Shown: piece by piece, positions 61,690 to 64,000 of the stretch
How the letters are laid out: every line of letters starts with the position of its first letter
Position numbering within the stretch: the first letter of the stretch is position 1
Assembly: GCF_008831235.1 (NCBI RefSeq)
Contig: NZ_WBKF01000002.1
Span: 310,001-374,000, forward strand
Direction of reading: 5' to 3'
Origin: Pseudoclavibacter sp. CFCC 11306
GTDB lineage: Bacteria; Actinomycetota; Actinomycetes; Actinomycetales; Microbacteriaceae
DNA length: 64,000 nucleotides
Made by a program: the position numbers and the translations under genes
Notes under the pieces: model-generated
Database searches by the model: none
Seen by the model: only the letters and a program-made list of their open reading frames with translations
What the model was told of the DNA's origin: nothing

Positions 61690-64000
61690 CTACTTCGGCA
61701 GCTTCGCGAGCAGCTTCTTGAGTCGGGGAACGCTCGCCGCGCTGGCCGTGCCGAGCTCCTGCGCCCAGAGACCGACCTGCAGCTCTTCGAGCATCCAGCG
61801 GGCCTCATCGAGTACGCGGCTGCGCTCGTCGATCACACCCAGCCACCAGTCGGGCGAGGGAATGCTGCCTCCTGCGCCCTCGAAGAGCCGCAGCGCCGTG
61901 TCGGCCTCGGCACGCCACGTGTTGTCGCGGCCGGGCTGCGCCTCGAGCTTGTGCAGCCGCAGCGCGAGGCCCTCGAGATAGCGGGCGATGTGCGGCAGGC
62001 GCGCGGTGCCGCAGGCGCGGATGAACCCTTCGTAGACGAGCTGTTCGATGTGCGCGCGGATGCCGCTGGTCGCCCCGAGCAGCGCCATCGAGGTGACCTG
62101 CTTCAGCGCGCGCTCGGTGTCGCGCTGGGCTCCGAGCACCTTCGCCACCTGCGAGGTCGCCGCGAACAGTGCGTCGACGAGGTCGGCGCTGACTCGGTCG
62201 CAGAACTGTTCGAAGGCCTGCGGGTCGCGGGGCAGCGCCTCGGCGAGGTGCAGCAGCCGGGCGCGCTCACGACTTCCTGCGGATGCCCCGCTCGCCCCCG
62301 CCTGCAGGTCTGCTCCCGCCGTGTGGCCGGCGGCGTTCGGCCGCACCAGTTCGGCGAGGTGAGCGTCGATCACGGCCAGCGCCGCGTCCTCGATCGCGGC
62401 CCGCGGCGAGCGGTACGGCGATGAGGCCAGCGCGAGCTTCTCGGGGCCGGTCAGGTGTTTCAGCACGTATTCGGTCGGCATGGGCACGTTGAGCGCGACG
62501 AGGCGACGCACGCCGGCCCAGTGGCTGCGCAGCGCATCGCCCGGGGCGGCGAAGAGTCGCACCGCCACACTCCTGCCCTCGTCGACGAGCGCCGGGTAGC
62601 TGCGCACGACGTTGCCGCCGAGATCTTCGACGGTCTCGACGGGCAGCGCGCCGATGCCGCGGTCGGCGGCCTCGTCGCCGGGCTTCGACGCCCACGCGGT
62701 GAGCCCGGTGCGCTCGTTGGCCGAGCTGCGCGCCGCCACGGCGACTCGTGCGCTGTCATGGTGCTCTCGCTGCAGCTCGAGCAGGTCGGTCGACTCGCTG
62801 ATCGCGCGGCCCCGATCGTCGAGCACGCGGAAGGTGGCCCGCAGATGCGCGGGCACGCGCTCGACCTCCCACGCGTCGTCGGGAATCGGCACGCCGCTGA
62901 GCGAGCGCAGGGCTGCGCCCAACGCGACGGCGAAGGGGCGGCCGTCAGGATGCTGCGGCAGCGTCTCGAGCGCGCGGCGCGCCCAGTCGGCTGCAGGCAC
63001 CACGTTGCGACGGTGCACTTTCGGCAGCGAACGGATGAGAGCGACCGCAAGATCCTCACGCAGCCCGGGCACCAGCCAGTCGAAGCCCTCGGGTCGCAGC
63101 TGGGCCAGCAGGGCGAGCGGAACATCCACATTCACGCCGTCGGAGTCGCTGCCGGGGTCGAACCGGTAGCTCACGGCCAGCGTCAGGTCGCCCTGCCGCC
63201 AGGTGTTGGGGTAGTCGGTCTCGTCGACCGACTGGGCGCGATCGTCGGTCACGTCGTCGATGCTGAGCGTCAGCAGATCGGGCGTCTCGCGGCGCTGCTG
63301 CTTCCACCAGCGGTCGAAGGCGCGGCCGGTGTTGATCTCAGCGGGAATGCGGTGGTCGTAGAAACCGAAGAGCGCCTCGTCGTCGATCGCGATGTCTCGT
63401 CGTCGACTGCGGTTCTCGAGATCTTCGACGTGCGCGCGCAGCCGCTGGTTCTCAGCGAAGAAGGCGTGCCGAGTGTGCCAGTCGCCCTCGACGAGCGCCT
63501 GTCGAATGAACAGCTCGCGGGCGACCTCTGGGTCGACCCGGCCGTAGTTCGCGCGCCGGCCGGCCACGATGGGCACGCCGTAGAGCGTCACCCGCTCGGT
63601 CGCGACGACCTGTTCGCGCTTCGCCGACCAGCGCGGCTCGGCGTAGCTGTGTTTGGCGAGGTCGCCGGCGAGCTCCTCGGCCCACTCCAGATCGACCTTG
63701 GCGTTCACGCGTGCCCAGAGCCGCTCGGTCTCGACCAGCTCGGCGGTCATCACCTCGGTCGGCGGCTTCTTGAACAGCCCCGAACCGGGGAACACCCAGA
63801 AGCGCGTGCCACGGCTGCCCAGATAGTTGCGCTTCTTCTCGTCGTAGACGCCCAGCTGCGAGAGCAGTCCCGCCATGAGTGCGCGATGGATGCTGTCGGC
63901 AGCCTCGGTGATCGTGCCATCGCCGCGTCGACGCCCGCTGCGCTGGTTGGAGCCGTGTCTGCTCTTCGTGTGACCGCGGTCGTTCGCGCGCTCGCCGACT
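61690..64000 (-). CDS. hrpA: ATP-dependent RNA helicase HrpA, C-terminal part (5' end outside window)
   Basis: The last ~770 residues of a ~1300-aa DEAH-box RNA helicase. The frame stays open to the window edge, so translation does not begin at the internal ATG 63876. Present are the post-helicase region (SIHRALMAGLLSQLGVYDEKKRNYLGSRGTRF) and the DUF3418 C-terminus (DWRTRHAFF, LFGFYDHRIPAEINTGRAFDRWW). DEAH and motif VI lie outside. A Gly/Arg-rich low-complexity insertion (SNQRSGRRRGDG) is near the edge. Reported roles are ribosome rescue and RNA processing. Confidence 0.94.
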   Translation of the reverse strand, partial: VGERANDRGHTKSRHGSNQRSGRRRGDGTITEAADSIHRALMAGLLSQLGVYDEKKRNYLGSRGTRFWVFPGSGLFKKPPTEVMTAELVETERLWARVNAKVDLEWAEELAGDLAKHSYAEPRWSAKREQVVATERVTLYGVPIVAGRRANYGRVDPEVARELFIRQALVEGDWHTRHAFFAENQRLRAHVEDLENRSRRRDIAIDDEALFGFYDHRIPAEINTGRAFDRWWKQQRRETPDLLTLSIDDVTDDRAQSVDETDYPNTWRQGDLTLAVSYRFDPGSDSDGVNVDVPLALLAQLRPEGFDWLVPGLREDLAVALIRSLPKVHRRNVVPAADWARRALETLPQHPDGRPFAVALGAALRSLSGVPIPDDAWEVERVPAHLRATFRVLDDRGRAISESTDLLELQREHHDSARVAVAARSSANERTGLTAWASKPGDEAADRGIGALPVETVEDLGGNVVRSYPALVDEGRSVAVRLFAAPGDALRSHWAGVRRLVALNVPMPTEYVLKHLTGPEKLALASSPYRSPRAAIEDAALAVIDAHLAELVRPNAAGHTAGADLQAGASGASAGSRERARLLHLAEALPRDPQAFEQFCDRVSADLVDALFAATSQVAKVLGAQRDTERALKQVTSMALLGATSGIRAHIEQLVYEGFIRACGTARLPHIARYLEGLALRLHKLEAQPGRDNTWRAEADTALRLFEGAGGSIPSPDWWLGVIDERSRVLDEARWMLEELQVGLWAQELGTASAASVPRLKKLLAKLPK

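Overview
The window is ordinary chromosomal DNA of a high-GC actinobacterium, most likely in the Micrococcales (possibly Microbacteriaceae). The reasoning is by gene family. DUF3263, DUF3027, DUF3048, DUF3054, DUF3097, an XPB-type helicase with its Helicase_C_3 partner, DtxR/IdeR, class Ib ribonucleotide reductase and coproporphyrin ferrochelatase occur together. The order mscL / 5-FTHF cyclo-ligase / galU / rimJ / sepX-like is typical of Actinomycetota. Codon use is strongly GC-ending, with one clear exception inside galU. Many genes start directly at TANNNT-N6-8-ATG/GTG, which suggests leaderless mRNAs. No phage, insertion sequence or CRISPR array was seen. Both edges cut genes: cysS at the left and hrpA at the right.

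Layout. (1) 1-9200: cysS end, rlmB, an orphan sugar-type ABC ATPase, a DsbA-like membrane protein, tRNA-Thr, msrB, DUF3263, a LytR_C protein, a DUF3048 lipoprotein, and groEL behind two CIRCE operators. (2) 9200-18400: XPB helicase pair, small membrane protein, cold-shock protein, DUF3027, serC, dtxR with its own iron box, then three secreted wall hydrolases (M23, NlpC/P60, NlpC/P60) with tRNA-Arg between the last two. (3) 18400-29050: a 1206-aa SF1 helicase-like protein with degraded ATPase motifs, mscL, 5-FTHF cyclo-ligase, a galU of mosaic composition, rimJ, a sepX/glpR-like division protein, and furA-katG. (4) 29100-34350: mmsB-mmsA, a divergent LysR regulator and an MHS-type transporter, linked by near-identical palindromic operators. 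(5) 34350-43650: a pyruvate block on the minus strand. It runs from an OFA-type transporter through pdhA-pdhB-pdhC-lpdA, whose E1 is the two-subunit type best known from Firmicutes, to alsS-budA (pyruvate to acetoin). (6) 43900-48400: tRNA-Ala, a CobW GTPase with a DUF6907-like partner, an XRE regulator, DUF3054, an EEP hydrolase and a HAD phosphatase. (7) 48400-56900: nrdH-nrdE-nrdF behind two NrdR boxes and without nrdI, hemH, a protein resembling a serine-recombinase domain without its catalytic residues, an Eis-like acetyltransferase and a TetR regulator. (8) 56900-64000: CapA lipoprotein, thyA-folA with an enlarged DHFR, a PH-like membrane protein, and hrpA-DUF3097.

No complete new defence or mobile system is visible. 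The observations most worth a second look are the galU segment with foreign codon use, the pyruvate island, the LysR operator pair, the inactive-looking helicase, the recombinase-like protein and the DHFR insertion. Functional calls rest on recalled family motifs; no database search was run.
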